From Streptomyces davaonensis JCM 4913 (GTDB lineage Bacteria > Actinomycetota > Actinomycetes > Streptomycetales > Streptomycetaceae): a stretch of 64,000 nucleotides of DNA. Positions 8,773 through 17,088 of this stretch are shown here, in pieces (the first letter of the stretch is position 1; each line of letters starts with the position of its first letter). The stretch spans positions 124,001-188,000 of the forward strand of contig NC_020504.1 in NCBI RefSeq assembly GCF_000349325.1, read 5' to 3'. The position numbers and the translations under genes were made by a program. The notes below the pieces were generated by a model. That model had not been told where the DNA came from. It did no database searches and worked only from the letters and a program-made list of their open reading frames with translations.

Positions 8773-8895
8773 ACCGGCCCCCGGCCCTTTCCGGGCCCTT
8801 CAACCCGAACAGCGCGGCCGCCACCGCCACAGGACGTGTCGGCCGTCCGCTGCCCGTTCTGTGAAGCCGTCTCCCGATGCCAAGGAGAAGCACCC

Positions 8896-9954
8896 GTGCA
8901 CTTCCACGACGACTCCCTCTTCCCGGAGAACCAGGAGAAGCTGGTGATCCAGGCTGCGCCGTACGGCCCCGAGTGGCTGCCCGGGGACGCGGACGACCTG
9001 CCCCTGACCATGGACGAGCACGTGCAGGCGGCCGTCGACTGCTACAACGCCGGCGCGACGGTGCTCCACATCCACGTGCGGGAGCTGGACGGCAAGGGCT
9101 CCAAGCGGATGTCCATGTTCAACGAGCTGCTCGGGCGGCTGCGCGAGGCCGTGCCGGACATGGTGCTCCAGATCGGCGGTTCCATCTCCTTCGCCCCCGA
9201 GGGCGAGGGCGGCGACGCCAAGTGGCTCGCCTACGACACCCGCCACCTGCTGGCCGACCTCACGCCGGCACCGGACCAGGTGACCATCGCCATCAACACC
9301 AGCCAGATGAACATCGTCGAGATCATGAACGACGATGACCTGGAGGGCACCTCCATCGCGAAGCCCGACTACTACCGGGCCTACCGCGACATGGTCGTCG
9401 AGGCCGGCCCCGAGTTCTACCTGGAGCACCTCCAGCGCCTGCACGCGAACGGCATCCAGCCGCACTTCCAGCTCGCCCACCTGGCCCAGCTGGAGACCGT
9501 CGAGCGGCTGATCCGCTCCGGCGTCTACACCGGCCCGCTCATCCTCAACTACGTGGCCATCGGCGGTGGTTTCGCCGGCCGGCACCCCGCCGACCTGGTC
9601 GAGTTCATCCGCCGGGTGCCGGACGGGGCCGTGCTGACCATCGAGAGCTCCATGCGCGCCGTGGCTCCGATGAACGCCGTCGCCATCGCCCTCGGCCAGC
9701 ATGTGCGCGTCGGCAACGAGGACAACCTCTGGCGGGCCAAGGGCGAGCGGATGTCGTCGGTGGCCCAGGTCGAGCAGATGGTGCAGATCTCCGAGGCACT
9801 CGGACGGGACATCGCCACCGGAGCCGACGCCAAGCGCATCTACCGCCTCGGCGAGTACTACAGCGACGCCGACGAGACCCTCGCCCGCCTCGGCATGGTG
9901 CCCAACCGCCGTCCCGGGCAGCGCGGCTTCATGCTCCGCGACGCCCAGGCCTGA
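8896..9954 (+). CDS. Beta-keto acid cleavage enzyme (BKACE, DUF849)
   Basis: A 352-residue BKACE-family enzyme. Known members are Zn-dependent and condense a beta-keto acid with acetyl-CoA, giving acetoacetate and a new acyl-CoA; substrates include 3-keto-5-aminohexanoate and dehydrocarnitine. The metal-binding HxH is seen in VLHIHVRE (H58, H60), with QIGGSISF, NGIQPHFQLAHL, LNYVAIGGGFAG and TIESSMRAVAPMNA in order. The sequence is longer than the ~270-310 residue typical members. GTG at 8896 was chosen for the AAGGAG 8 bases upstream. First gene of the operon; the last gene, acetoacetyl-CoA synthetase, uses the expected product. The actual substrate is unknown. Confidence 0.92.
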   Translation: MHFHDDSLFPENQEKLVIQAAPYGPEWLPGDADDLPLTMDEHVQAAVDCYNAGATVLHIHVRELDGKGSKRMSMFNELLGRLREAVPDMVLQIGGSISFAPEGEGGDAKWLAYDTRHLLADLTPAPDQVTIAINTSQMNIVEIMNDDDLEGTSIAKPDYYRAYRDMVVEAGPEFYLEHLQRLHANGIQPHFQLAHLAQLETVERLIRSGVYTGPLILNYVAIGGGFAGRHPADLVEFIRRVPDGAVLTIESSMRAVAPMNAVAIALGQHVRVGNEDNLWRAKGERMSSVAQVEQMVQISEALGRDIATGADAKRIYRLGEYYSDADETLARLGMVPNRRPGQRGFMLRDAQA

Positions 9955-9991
9955 CCCCCCTCCCCCACCCCGCGACCCCTCGGAGTTCCTC

Positions 9992-10966
9992 GTGGCACAT
10001 GCCGTCCGCTTCTACGAAACCGGTGGCCCTGACGTCCTCACCTGGGAGGAGGTGTCCGTCGGCGACCCCGGGCCGGGCCAGGTGCGGATCCGGCACGAGG
10101 CCGTCGGCCTCAACTTCGCCGACACCTACTTCCGTACGGGGCTCTACCCGGTCCGGCTGCCCGACGGACTCGGCGTCGAGGCCGCCGGCGTGGTGGAGGC
10201 CGTCGGCGAAGGCGTCACGCACGTCGCCGCGGGGGACCGGGTGACGTACACCGGCAGCCCGCTCGGCGCGTACAGCACCGAACGGGTCATGGACCCCTCG
10301 CACCTGATCCCGTTGCCCCAGGAGATCAGGTGCGAGACGGCGGCCGCGATGACCATGCGCGGCCTGACGGCGGCCTACCTCCTGCGCAGGATCCATCCGC
10401 TGCGCGAGGGAGACACGATCCTGCTGCACGCCGCCGCCGGCGGCGTGGGCCTGATCGTGGCCCAGTGGGCCGCACTGCTCGGTATCCGTGTGATCGGAAC
10501 GGTCTCCAGCGAGGAGAAGGCGGAGCTCGCCCGCGCACACGGATGCGAGCACGTCATCCGCTACCGGCACGAGAACGTGGCCGAGCGGGTGCGGGAACTG
10601 ACCGACGGCGCGGGTGTGCCGTTGGTGCTCGACAGCATCGGCAAGGACACCTTCGCCGGCTCGCTGGCCTCGCTGTCCCGCCGTGGACTGCTGGTCTGCT
10701 TCGGCACCGCTTCCGGCCCCGTGCCGCCCATCGACGCCATGCAACTCGCCGTCCACGGCTCGCTGTTCGTCACCCGGCCCGCTCTCGCCGACTACATCGC
10801 CGACCCTGCCGAACGCGACGTTCTGGCGGGAGAGCTGTTCGCGCACGTCTCCTCGGGGCACATCGCCATCGAGATCAACCAGCGCTACGGGCTCGACGAC
10901 GCCGTCCAGGCCCACCGCGACCTGGAAGCCGGACGCACCACCGGGTCCTCCGTCTTCACCCTGTGA
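9992..10966 (+). CDS. NADPH:quinone oxidoreductase-type (MDR) dehydrogenase
   Basis: A 324-residue zinc-independent medium-chain dehydrogenase/reductase. The N-terminal GroES-like domain shows EAVGLNFADTYFRTGLYP and GVEAAGVVEAVGEGVTHVAAGDRV. The Rossmann domain has HAAAGGVGLIVAQWAALLG and a LDSIGKDTF core. Zinc-site cysteines are absent, as in quinone oxidoreductase (QOR) relatives. These enzymes move hydride between NADPH and quinones, enones or alcohol/ketone pairs, so here it could create or reduce the keto group handled by BKACE. The start GTG lies 37 bases after the BKACE stop with a weak CGGAGT site. Confidence 0.88.
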   Translation: MAHAVRFYETGGPDVLTWEEVSVGDPGPGQVRIRHEAVGLNFADTYFRTGLYPVRLPDGLGVEAAGVVEAVGEGVTHVAAGDRVTYTGSPLGAYSTERVMDPSHLIPLPQEIRCETAAAMTMRGLTAAYLLRRIHPLREGDTILLHAAAGGVGLIVAQWAALLGIRVIGTVSSEEKAELARAHGCEHVIRYRHENVAERVRELTDGAGVPLVLDSIGKDTFAGSLASLSRRGLLVCFGTASGPVPPIDAMQLAVHGSLFVTRPALADYIADPAERDVLAGELFAHVSSGHIAIEINQRYGLDDAVQAHRDLEAGRTTGSSVFTL

Positions 10967-11043
10967 GCCACTTGCCTTCGGGCAGGCCCAGGGATCCCTG
11001 TGAGCACCGCACCCTCCTCCCCCATCGTCTGGAGTGAGCACGC

Positions 11044-11943
11044 ATGACCGACATCCTCTCCTCCGCCCCGCCGACCGGCTCGCGGCGCACCTCGATCGAC
11101 GTGGAACCGCTGACCTGCACCATCGGAGCCGAACTGCGCGGGGTGAGCCTCGCCGACGCGGCCCGCGACGACGACCTGTTCGCCGAGATCAAGGGGCTGC
11201 TGCTGCGGTACAAGGTCCTCTTCCTGCGGGACCAGGATCTCTCGCGAGCCGACCATGTCGCCTTCGCCTCGCGCTTCGGTCCCCTGGAGGACCACCCCGT
11301 CGCCGGCAGCGACCCCGACCACCCCGGACTCGTCCGGATCTACAAGGATCTCGACAGTCCCCCGGAGCACTACGAGAACGCCCTGCACACGGACGGCACC
11401 TGGCGGGTCAACCCCTCGATGGGCGCCGTACTGCGCTGCGTCGAATCACCTCCGGTCGGCGGCGACACGATCTGGGTCAACATGGCGGAGGCCTACCGGC
11501 GGCTCCCCGACCACGTCAAGGCCCGTATCGAGGGCCTGCGCGCCCGGCACAGCATCGAGGCCACCTTCGGCGCCGTGATGCCGAAGGAGCAGCGCCACGC
11601 GCTGAAGGAACGGTTCCCCGACGCTGAGCACCCCGTTGTGCGCACCCACCCCGAGACGGACGAGAAGATCCTCTTCGTCAACGCCTTCGCCACGCACTTC
11701 GTCAACTACCACACCCCCGAGAACGTCCGCTTCGGCCAGGACTACGCGCCGGGCGCGAGCCACCTGCTGACCTACCTGATCAGCCAGGCCGCGATCCCCG
11801 AGTACCAAGTGCGCTGGCGGTGGACCCCCAACAGCGTGGCCATCTGGGACAACCGCTCCACCCAGCACTACGCCGTCCAGGACTACTGGCCCGCCGTCCG
11901 CAAGATGGAGCGCGCCGGAATCGTCGGCGACAGACCCTTCTGA
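11044..11943 (+). CDS. TauD/TfdA-family 2-oxoglutarate dioxygenase
   Basis: A 299-residue Fe(II)/2-oxoglutarate dioxygenase of the taurine/alkylsulfate subgroup. The full facial triad is present: H115-T-D117 in ALHTDGTWR and H275 in NRSTQHYAVQDY, followed by the cofactor-binding Arg in VRKMERAGIVGD. FLRDQDLSRADHVAFASRFG near the N-terminus is typical. Relatives hydroxylate the carbon next to sulfonate or sulfate, or cleave aryloxyalkanoates, and release sulfite, sulfate or a phenol. A GGAG site precedes the ATG. It lies 77 bases after the dehydrogenase, and probably performs the opening oxidation of the imported substrate. Confidence 0.92.
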   Translation: MTDILSSAPPTGSRRTSIDVEPLTCTIGAELRGVSLADAARDDDLFAEIKGLLLRYKVLFLRDQDLSRADHVAFASRFGPLEDHPVAGSDPDHPGLVRIYKDLDSPPEHYENALHTDGTWRVNPSMGAVLRCVESPPVGGDTIWVNMAEAYRRLPDHVKARIEGLRARHSIEATFGAVMPKEQRHALKERFPDAEHPVVRTHPETDEKILFVNAFATHFVNYHTPENVRFGQDYAPGASHLLTYLISQAAIPEYQVRWRWTPNSVAIWDNRSTQHYAVQDYWPAVRKMERAGIVGDRPF

Positions 11944-11977
11944 CCTGCCCCTTTCCCCAGCAGTCGAGGTGATGACA

Positions 11978-13318
11978 ATGGAGTTTCACACCACTGCGCA
12001 GCCCACGCCCCCGAACGCGTCGGCCTGGCCCGTCCCCAGACGCTATGCCTGGACGGTCTTCGCCCTCAGCTTCGGCCTGCTGCTCTCGGACTACATGTCC
12101 CGTCAGGTCCTCAACGCCGTCTTCCCCATGCTCAAAGCCGAATGGCTGCTGTCCGACGCCGCCCTGGGATCGCTCAGCGGCGTCGTGGCCCTGGCCGTCG
12201 GCGTACTCACCTTCCCCATGTCCCTCATGGCCGACCGGTGGGGCAGGGTCCGCAGCCTGCTGCTCGCCGCCACCCTGTGGAGCGTGGCCACCTTGGGCTG
12301 CGCCGTGTCGGCGAACTACGGCGAGATGTTCATAGGCCGTCTCTTCGTCGGCATCGGCGAGGCAGCGTACGGCAGCGTGGGGATCGCCGTCGTGCTCAGC
12401 ATCTTCCCCGTCACCCTGCGCGCCACGCTGTCCGGCGCGTTCATCGCCGGTGGCGCCTTCGGCTCCGTGCTCGGCGTGGCCATCGGAGGCGCCGTGGCCC
12501 AGGCGGCCGGCTGGCGCTGGGCGTTCGCCGTGATGGGCATCTTCGGCCTGGTGCTCGCCGCCGTGTACGGCTTCGTCGTCAAGGAAAGCAAGCTGGCTCC
12601 CCGCGAGCGGCCCGTCGACGACGAGGACAGCGGCAAGGACCCCGCACAGCTGCGCGGCCTGCTGCCCCGGCTGTTCTCTTCCGTCTCCGTGATCAGCGCC
12701 TACGTCGGCAGCGGACTCCAACTCTTCGTCGCCGCCACGCTCCTGGCCTGGCTGCCGAGCTTCTTCGACCGCTACTACGGCATGGCGTCGGCCAAGGCGG
12801 GCGCGACCGCGGGCGGCTTCGCGCTGGTCATCGGCCTGGGGATGATCCTCGGCGGTCTCGTCTCGGACCGCGTCAGCTCCACGGCTCCCAGCCGCAAGTG
12901 GGCCGTCGCCGTCGGCTGCAGCCTCGGCTCGCTGCTCCTGCTGAGCACTGCCTTCCAACTCCCCACCGGACCAGGTCAGTTGCTGGCCCTGAGCCTGGGC
13001 TGCCTGCTGTCGGCCGGCTCCGCCGGACCCGCGGCGGCCATGGTGGCGAATCTGACGCCCGCCGCCGTCGCCGCGACCGCGTTCGCCACCCTCACCCTGG
13101 CCAACAGCCTGCTGGGCCTCGCCCCGGGCCCCGCCGTCACGGGCGCGCTCGCCGACCGTATCGGCCTGCTGGGCGCCCTGCGCGTCGTTCCCCTCGTCGC
13201 GATCGCCGCCACCGTGGCCTTCCTGATCGGCCGGCGCTGGTACGCCCGCGACCTCCTCCGCCTCGACGCTCCGGCCGAGAAGGCGCAGCCCAAGCAACCG
13301 TCGGAGACAGGTTCATGA
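11978..13318 (+). CDS. MFS transporter
   Basis: A 446-residue major facilitator with about twelve hydrophobic helices. The A-motif between helices 2 and 3 appears as MADRWGRVRS, and the helix 5 region has GAFIAGGAFGSVLGVAIGG. A charged central loop (KLAPRERPVDDEDSGKD) separates the halves. Relatives carry organic acids such as hexuronates, phthalates or aromatic acids. Within this operon it is the obvious uptake system for the degraded compound. ATG 11978 was picked for the GAGG 8 bases upstream; ATG 11972 and GTG 11969 are alternatives. The last codons overlap the next gene. Confidence 0.9.
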   Translation: MEFHTTAQPTPPNASAWPVPRRYAWTVFALSFGLLLSDYMSRQVLNAVFPMLKAEWLLSDAALGSLSGVVALAVGVLTFPMSLMADRWGRVRSLLLAATLWSVATLGCAVSANYGEMFIGRLFVGIGEAAYGSVGIAVVLSIFPVTLRATLSGAFIAGGAFGSVLGVAIGGAVAQAAGWRWAFAVMGIFGLVLAAVYGFVVKESKLAPRERPVDDEDSGKDPAQLRGLLPRLFSSVSVISAYVGSGLQLFVAATLLAWLPSFFDRYYGMASAKAGATAGGFALVIGLGMILGGLVSDRVSSTAPSRKWAVAVGCSLGSLLLLSTAFQLPTGPGQLLALSLGCLLSAGSAGPAAAMVANLTPAAVAATAFATLTLANSLLGLAPGPAVTGALADRIGLLGALRVVPLVAIAATVAFLIGRRWYARDLLRLDAPAEKAQPKQPSETGS

Positions 13319-13938
13319 GTTCCACCCCGCAATCCACCGTCGTCATCGTCCCCGGACTGCGCGACCACGTCGCCGATCACTGGCAGACACGCCTGGCCGA
13401 ACGGCTCGCCGAAGCAGGCCGAACCGTGCGCACCGTTCCCCCGCTGGAGGGCGAGCGCCTCGCCCTGGACGCCCAGGTCGCCAACCTGGCCGCGACGCTC
13501 GCATCTCTGCACGGGCCTGTGCTGCTCGTGGCCCACAGCGCGGGTGTCATCACCACGGTGCACTGGGCGGCGCGCCGCAAAGCCCAGGTTCGCGGCGCGC
13601 TCCTGGCCACCCCGCCGGACTTCGAGACCCCGCTGCCGCACGGCTACCCCACCCCCGCCGAACTCGCCCGGCACGGCTGGACGCCCGTGCCCCGCGGGCG
13701 GCTGCCCTTCCCGAGCATCGTCGCGGCCAGCGCCAACGACCCGCTGTGCACACCGGACCGCGCCGCCGCACTGGCCCGCGGCTGGGGCAGCCATCTCGTG
13801 GAGCTCGGCGCGGTCGGCCATCTCAACCCCGCCTCGGGCCACGGCGAGTGGCTCCTGGCCGAGGAACTGATCGGCCAGTTGGAGTCGAACGCCGTCTCCC
13901 TTCCCCTGGGCGCGACACCCGCCGGAGAACGCGGATGA
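13315..13938 (+). CDS. Small alpha/beta hydrolase (RBBP9/YdeN family)
   Basis: A 207-residue serine hydrolase. The nucleophile elbow is AHSAG (about S72). ASANDPLCTPD carries the likely Asp and GAVGHLNPASGHGEW the His, as in the YdeN/RBBP9 family, whose natural substrates are mostly unknown. The start ATG overlaps the transporter stop as ATGA, so translation is coupled. It could hydrolyse an ester, amide or thioester intermediate, for example the acyl-CoA released by BKACE; that is inference. Confidence 0.88.
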   Translation: MSSTPQSTVVIVPGLRDHVADHWQTRLAERLAEAGRTVRTVPPLEGERLALDAQVANLAATLASLHGPVLLVAHSAGVITTVHWAARRKAQVRGALLATPPDFETPLPHGYPTPAELARHGWTPVPRGRLPFPSIVAASANDPLCTPDRAAALARGWGSHLVELGAVGHLNPASGHGEWLLAEELIGQLESNAVSLPLGATPAGERG

Positions 13939-15938
13939 CACCCGACCCCGATCTGCTGTGGACACCAGGGCCTCGCGAGACCGAGGACTCCAACGTCGCG
14001 CTGTTCATGGCATGGCTGTACGAGACACGCGGCCTGAGCTTCACCGACTACGCCGAGCTGTGGCGATGGAGCTCCACCGATCTGCCCGCTTTCTGGTCGG
14101 CGGTGTGGGAGTACTACGGGCTGGACGCGGTCACCGGATTCGAGGAGGTGCTGGCCGACGCCACCATGCCCGGAGCCCGCTGGTTCACCGGCGCACGCCT
14201 GAACTTCGCCGAACGGTGCCTCGCCCAGGCCAACGACGAGCGTCCGGCCCTGGTGAGCGTGACCGAGGGCGGCGAACCGGCCGAGATGTCCTGGGACCGG
14301 CTGCGCCGCGAGGTGGCGGCCGTGTCCGACGCGCTGCGCCGGATGGACGTACGGCCCGGCGATTGCGTCGCCGGGTACCTCACGAACCTCCCGCAGGCGG
14401 TGGTGGCCCTTCTCGCCACCGCCGCGGTCGGGGCCGTGTGGACCGTCTGCTCACCCGACTTCGGCACCCCGAGCGTACTCGCGCGGCTGCGGCAGGCCCA
14501 GCCGAAGGTCCTCGTCGCGGCGGACGGCTACCACTACGCAGGCAAGGACCACGACAGACGCTCCACGGTCACCGAACTCCTGGACGGCCTGCCCACGGTC
14601 AGCCACCTCCTGGCCGTCGACAACATCCTCCCGCCGCAGACAGACGCATGGCCCGTACGGCCCGGCGTCACGGTCCACGCCTGGTCCGCGCTGCCGGCCA
14701 CCGACGGAGCGCCGGTCTTCGAGGACATGCCCTTCGACCACCCGCTGTGGATCCTCTGGTCCTCCGGAACCACCGGTATCCCCAAGGGGATCGTGCACGG
14801 GCACGGCGGCATCGTCGTCGAACTGCTGAAGGCACTGGGACTCGGCGCCGACCTGCGTCCCGACGACCGATTCCTGTTCGTCACCTCCACGAGCTGGATG
14901 GTGTGGAACTTCCTCGTCGGCGGCCTCCTGCACGGCAGCACGATCGTCCTGTACGACGGCAGTCCCACGCGCCCCGACGCCGCCGGCGCCTGGCGCGTCG
15001 CCGAACGGACCGGCGCGACCATGGTCGGGGTGGGCGCCGCCTACCTCGCGGCCGTGGAGAAGTCCGGCCTGCACCCGGCAGCCAAGTGCGACCTCAGCGC
15101 CGTGCGCTCGGTCCTCCAGACAGGCTCGGCCATGGCGACCAGCACCTGGCGGTGGGTCAGCGAACGGCTCACCCCCGGGATATGGCTCCAGTCGATCTGC
15201 GGCGGCACCGACATCTGCTCCGTCCTCGCGGGTGGCTCACCGCTCCTTCCCGTCCGCGCCGGCCGCATCCAGGGCCCGGCGCTCGGCGTGGCACTGGCCG
15301 CTTGGGACGAGTCGGGCCGGCCCGTGACCGGCGAGCAGGGCGAGCTCGTGGTGACCGCCCCGATGCCGTCCATGCCGCTGCGCTTCGTCCAGGACCCCGG
15401 TGAGGTGCGCTACCGGGCGAGCTACTTCGACACCTATCCGGGAGTGTGGCGGCACGGCGACTGGGTGACGGTGGGGGAAGACCACTCGGTCGTCGTGTCC
15501 GGACGTTCCGACTCCACGCTCAACCGCAGCGGCGTGCGCATGGGTTCGGCCGACATCTACACGGTGGTGGAACAGCTGCCCGGCATCACGGACAGTCTTG
15601 TCGTGGGAGTGGAACAGCCCGACGGGGGCTACTTCATGCCACTGTTCGTCGTGACAGAGGACGACACGAACTGCGGCGGTGAGCTCGACGGCCCTCTGCG
15701 GGAGCGGATCACGGCGGCCATCAGGCAGCGGCTGTCCCCACGCCATGTGCCAGACGTGGTCGTACGAGTGCCCGCCCTGCCCCGCACACAGACCGGGAAA
15801 AAGCTCGAAGTCCCCGTCAAACGGCTCCTGCAGGGCGCACGTGTGAGCGATGTGGTGGGCCAGGGCGCCGTGACGGACGTCCAGATGCTCTCTTGGTTCG
15901 CGGAATACGCAAACCGGGCCGACGGCGGTGTGACGTGA
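13935..15938 (+). CDS. Acetoacetate-CoA ligase (acetoacetyl-CoA synthetase)
   Basis: A 667-residue adenylate-forming ligase that activates acetoacetate with ATP and CoA. The N-terminus shows the family extension (LWRWSSTDLPAFWSAVWEYY). The P-loop-like motif is WSSGTTGIPKGIVHGHGG (about 273-290). TSWMVWNFLVGGLLHG and the C-terminal RTQTGKKLEVPVKRLL with the catalytic Lys follow. Length matches the family. The ATG overlaps the hydrolase stop (ATGA). As the last gene of the BKACE operon it would rescue the acetoacetate made by BKACE into central metabolism, strong contextual support for the assignment. Confidence 0.93.
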   Translation: MTPDPDLLWTPGPRETEDSNVALFMAWLYETRGLSFTDYAELWRWSSTDLPAFWSAVWEYYGLDAVTGFEEVLADATMPGARWFTGARLNFAERCLAQANDERPALVSVTEGGEPAEMSWDRLRREVAAVSDALRRMDVRPGDCVAGYLTNLPQAVVALLATAAVGAVWTVCSPDFGTPSVLARLRQAQPKVLVAADGYHYAGKDHDRRSTVTELLDGLPTVSHLLAVDNILPPQTDAWPVRPGVTVHAWSALPATDGAPVFEDMPFDHPLWILWSSGTTGIPKGIVHGHGGIVVELLKALGLGADLRPDDRFLFVTSTSWMVWNFLVGGLLHGSTIVLYDGSPTRPDAAGAWRVAERTGATMVGVGAAYLAAVEKSGLHPAAKCDLSAVRSVLQTGSAMATSTWRWVSERLTPGIWLQSICGGTDICSVLAGGSPLLPVRAGRIQGPALGVALAAWDESGRPVTGEQGELVVTAPMPSMPLRFVQDPGEVRYRASYFDTYPGVWRHGDWVTVGEDHSVVVSGRSDSTLNRSGVRMGSADIYTVVEQLPGITDSLVVGVEQPDGGYFMPLFVVTEDDTNCGGELDGPLRERITAAIRQRLSPRHVPDVVVRVPALPRTQTGKKLEVPVKRLLQGARVSDVVGQGAVTDVQMLSWFAEYANRADGGVT

Positions 15939-16084
15939 TCGAGGATGCGGTCCGCCCCAGCATTCGAAATCCCGAACCGCGGCGCCACTTGCCGCAACGT
16001 GACGTTCATACGCCACTACGTCGTCACCAGCAGCACCCCCTCGTCCGGCACGCGCAGCGGTATACGGCCACAGACGACGGGAAG
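15925..16084 (-). pseudogene. IS5-type transposase N-terminal relic with a stop codon
   Basis: On the minus strand the bases read VPDEGVLLVTT, a TAG stop where the family has Tyr, then WRMNVTLRQVAPRFGISNAG and ADRILDH. This is the helix-turn-helix start of a common Streptomyces IS5-family transposase. The frame then runs into the 3' end of the ligase gene and loses meaning, so only about 50 residues remain. It marks an old insertion or recombination end directly behind the operon. Confidence 0.55.
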
Positions 16085-16208
16085 TCTGCCGGCGAGCGGC
16101 TGGTACTCACGGATAGTTGGCCATTCTCCTCAGAGGCATGCGGCCAACGTGGTCTCGACGCCGCCGCGAAAGTGCGGGTGAGCTCATGCTCAGCGTCCGT
16201 CGTGAACG

Positions 16209-16325
16209 TTACGTGCCCGTCATCTCCGCCACAAGTCGGCGCATGGCGAGCGTCACCGGATGCTCATGCCCTAGCCGACGCTGTTGGAGCCGGAGAACCT
16301 GCGCATAGAGTTGCGTAGCCTCCAC
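16209..16325 (-). pseudogene. C-terminal scrap of a TPR protein
   Basis: The last 37 codons of a tetratricopeptide-repeat protein remain: EATQLYAQVLRLQQRRLGHE followed by HPVTLAMRRLV and a TAA stop. The pattern of YxxVLxxxxRxLGxEHPxTL is the repeat of actinomycete NB-ARC/TPR regulators. Upstream coding stops at about 16325, where the HAD relic starts on the other strand. The join therefore records a recombination event. Confidence 0.55.
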
Positions 16326-16327
16326 CG

Positions 16328-16894
16328 TGCAGCTGGCGCCAGGACGCCACCACACTCATCGGCCCGCTTCTCGGTCTACCACCCCTCCCCTACATCAACC
16401 TCCCACGTCCCCAGATCACCACCAGCCACCCCAACGGCTACCTCTGGAAACGCGACCACGTAGACACCTGGCTCGCAGACGCACCCGCCATCTGGATCGA
16501 CGACGACTTCACCGATCTCGACCACCGGTGGGCCGCAGAACGCAGCGCGCGCGGCCCGGCCACCCTGCTTCTAAAGCCGCATCCTCGCACCGGGCTAACG
16601 GCCGAGCATCTGGTCCAGGTCCTGAGCTGGGCCGTGCAATGGCCCAGCACACCAACAGACACCCCCGACGTTCCCAACGCAGCCACAGCGGCGTGGCGCG
16701 CCCACACCGCAGTCACGAACCCGGCCCGCACACGGCCACCGCCCGAACAAGCCGGCGACTTTCTCCACGGAGCACGTCCCCTCCTGCCGGGCGGCCGGGA
16801 GCCGTCCCCGGGAGCAGCCATCCGGCAACGCTCCCATGGCGGCACCCGGTGGGCGATCCAGCCCCATAACACCACAACGATTGCAGGGAGTTGA
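16328..16894 (+). pseudogene. HAD-like phosphatase-domain relic, N-terminus missing
   Basis: The frame opens inside a gene: WRQDATTLIGPLLGLPPLPY, GYLWKRDHVDTWLADAPAIW, then IDDDFTDLDHRWAAERSA and HPRTGLTAEHLVQVLSWA. This matches the second half of a small HAD-fold protein common in Streptomyces; IDDDFTD is the late acidic motif of the fold. The first catalytic Asp motif and the start are gone. The tail (PSTPTDTPDVPNAA onward) is low complexity. The TGA stop is followed at once by the lanthipeptide relic. Confidence 0.55.
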
Positions 16895-16900
16895 AGGACG

Positions 16901-17086
16901 ACGCGCAGCACCACAGTTCCCAGCCGCACCCAAGTACGCCCGCAGGCCGCGGGGGCGTTGGACAGCTTCGACCTGGACGTCTCCCTCGTCGAGATCGCCG
17001 ACCCGGCGGGCCTGGTCAACCTGACGGACGACAACTGCGGGTCCACCCGCGGCGCCCGCGCGGACGGTTCCGGCTGGAGACCGTGA
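16901..17086 (+). pseudogene. Degenerate FxLD-family lanthipeptide precursor
   Basis: A 61-codon frame with the FxLD leader signature DSFDLDVSLVEIADPAGLVN and core start LTDDNCGST. Living members continue with Cys at two further core positions; here both are Arg (CGC), each one T-to-C change from TGC: STRGARADGSGWRP. No ATG or GTG starts the frame; an ACG at 16901 follows a GAAGGA ribosome site at the right distance, as if ATG had mutated to ACG. Only one Cys remains, so no lanthionine pair can form. The dehydratase relic next door supports this reading. Confidence 0.7.
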
Positions 17087-17088
17087 GC

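Noticed and set aside
11780..13297. A 505-codon minus-strand frame opposite the MFS gene
   Set aside because: Gln/Gly/Ala/His-rich low complexity, lies fully antisense to an intact transporter with clear helices; a shadow of GC-rich codon use.
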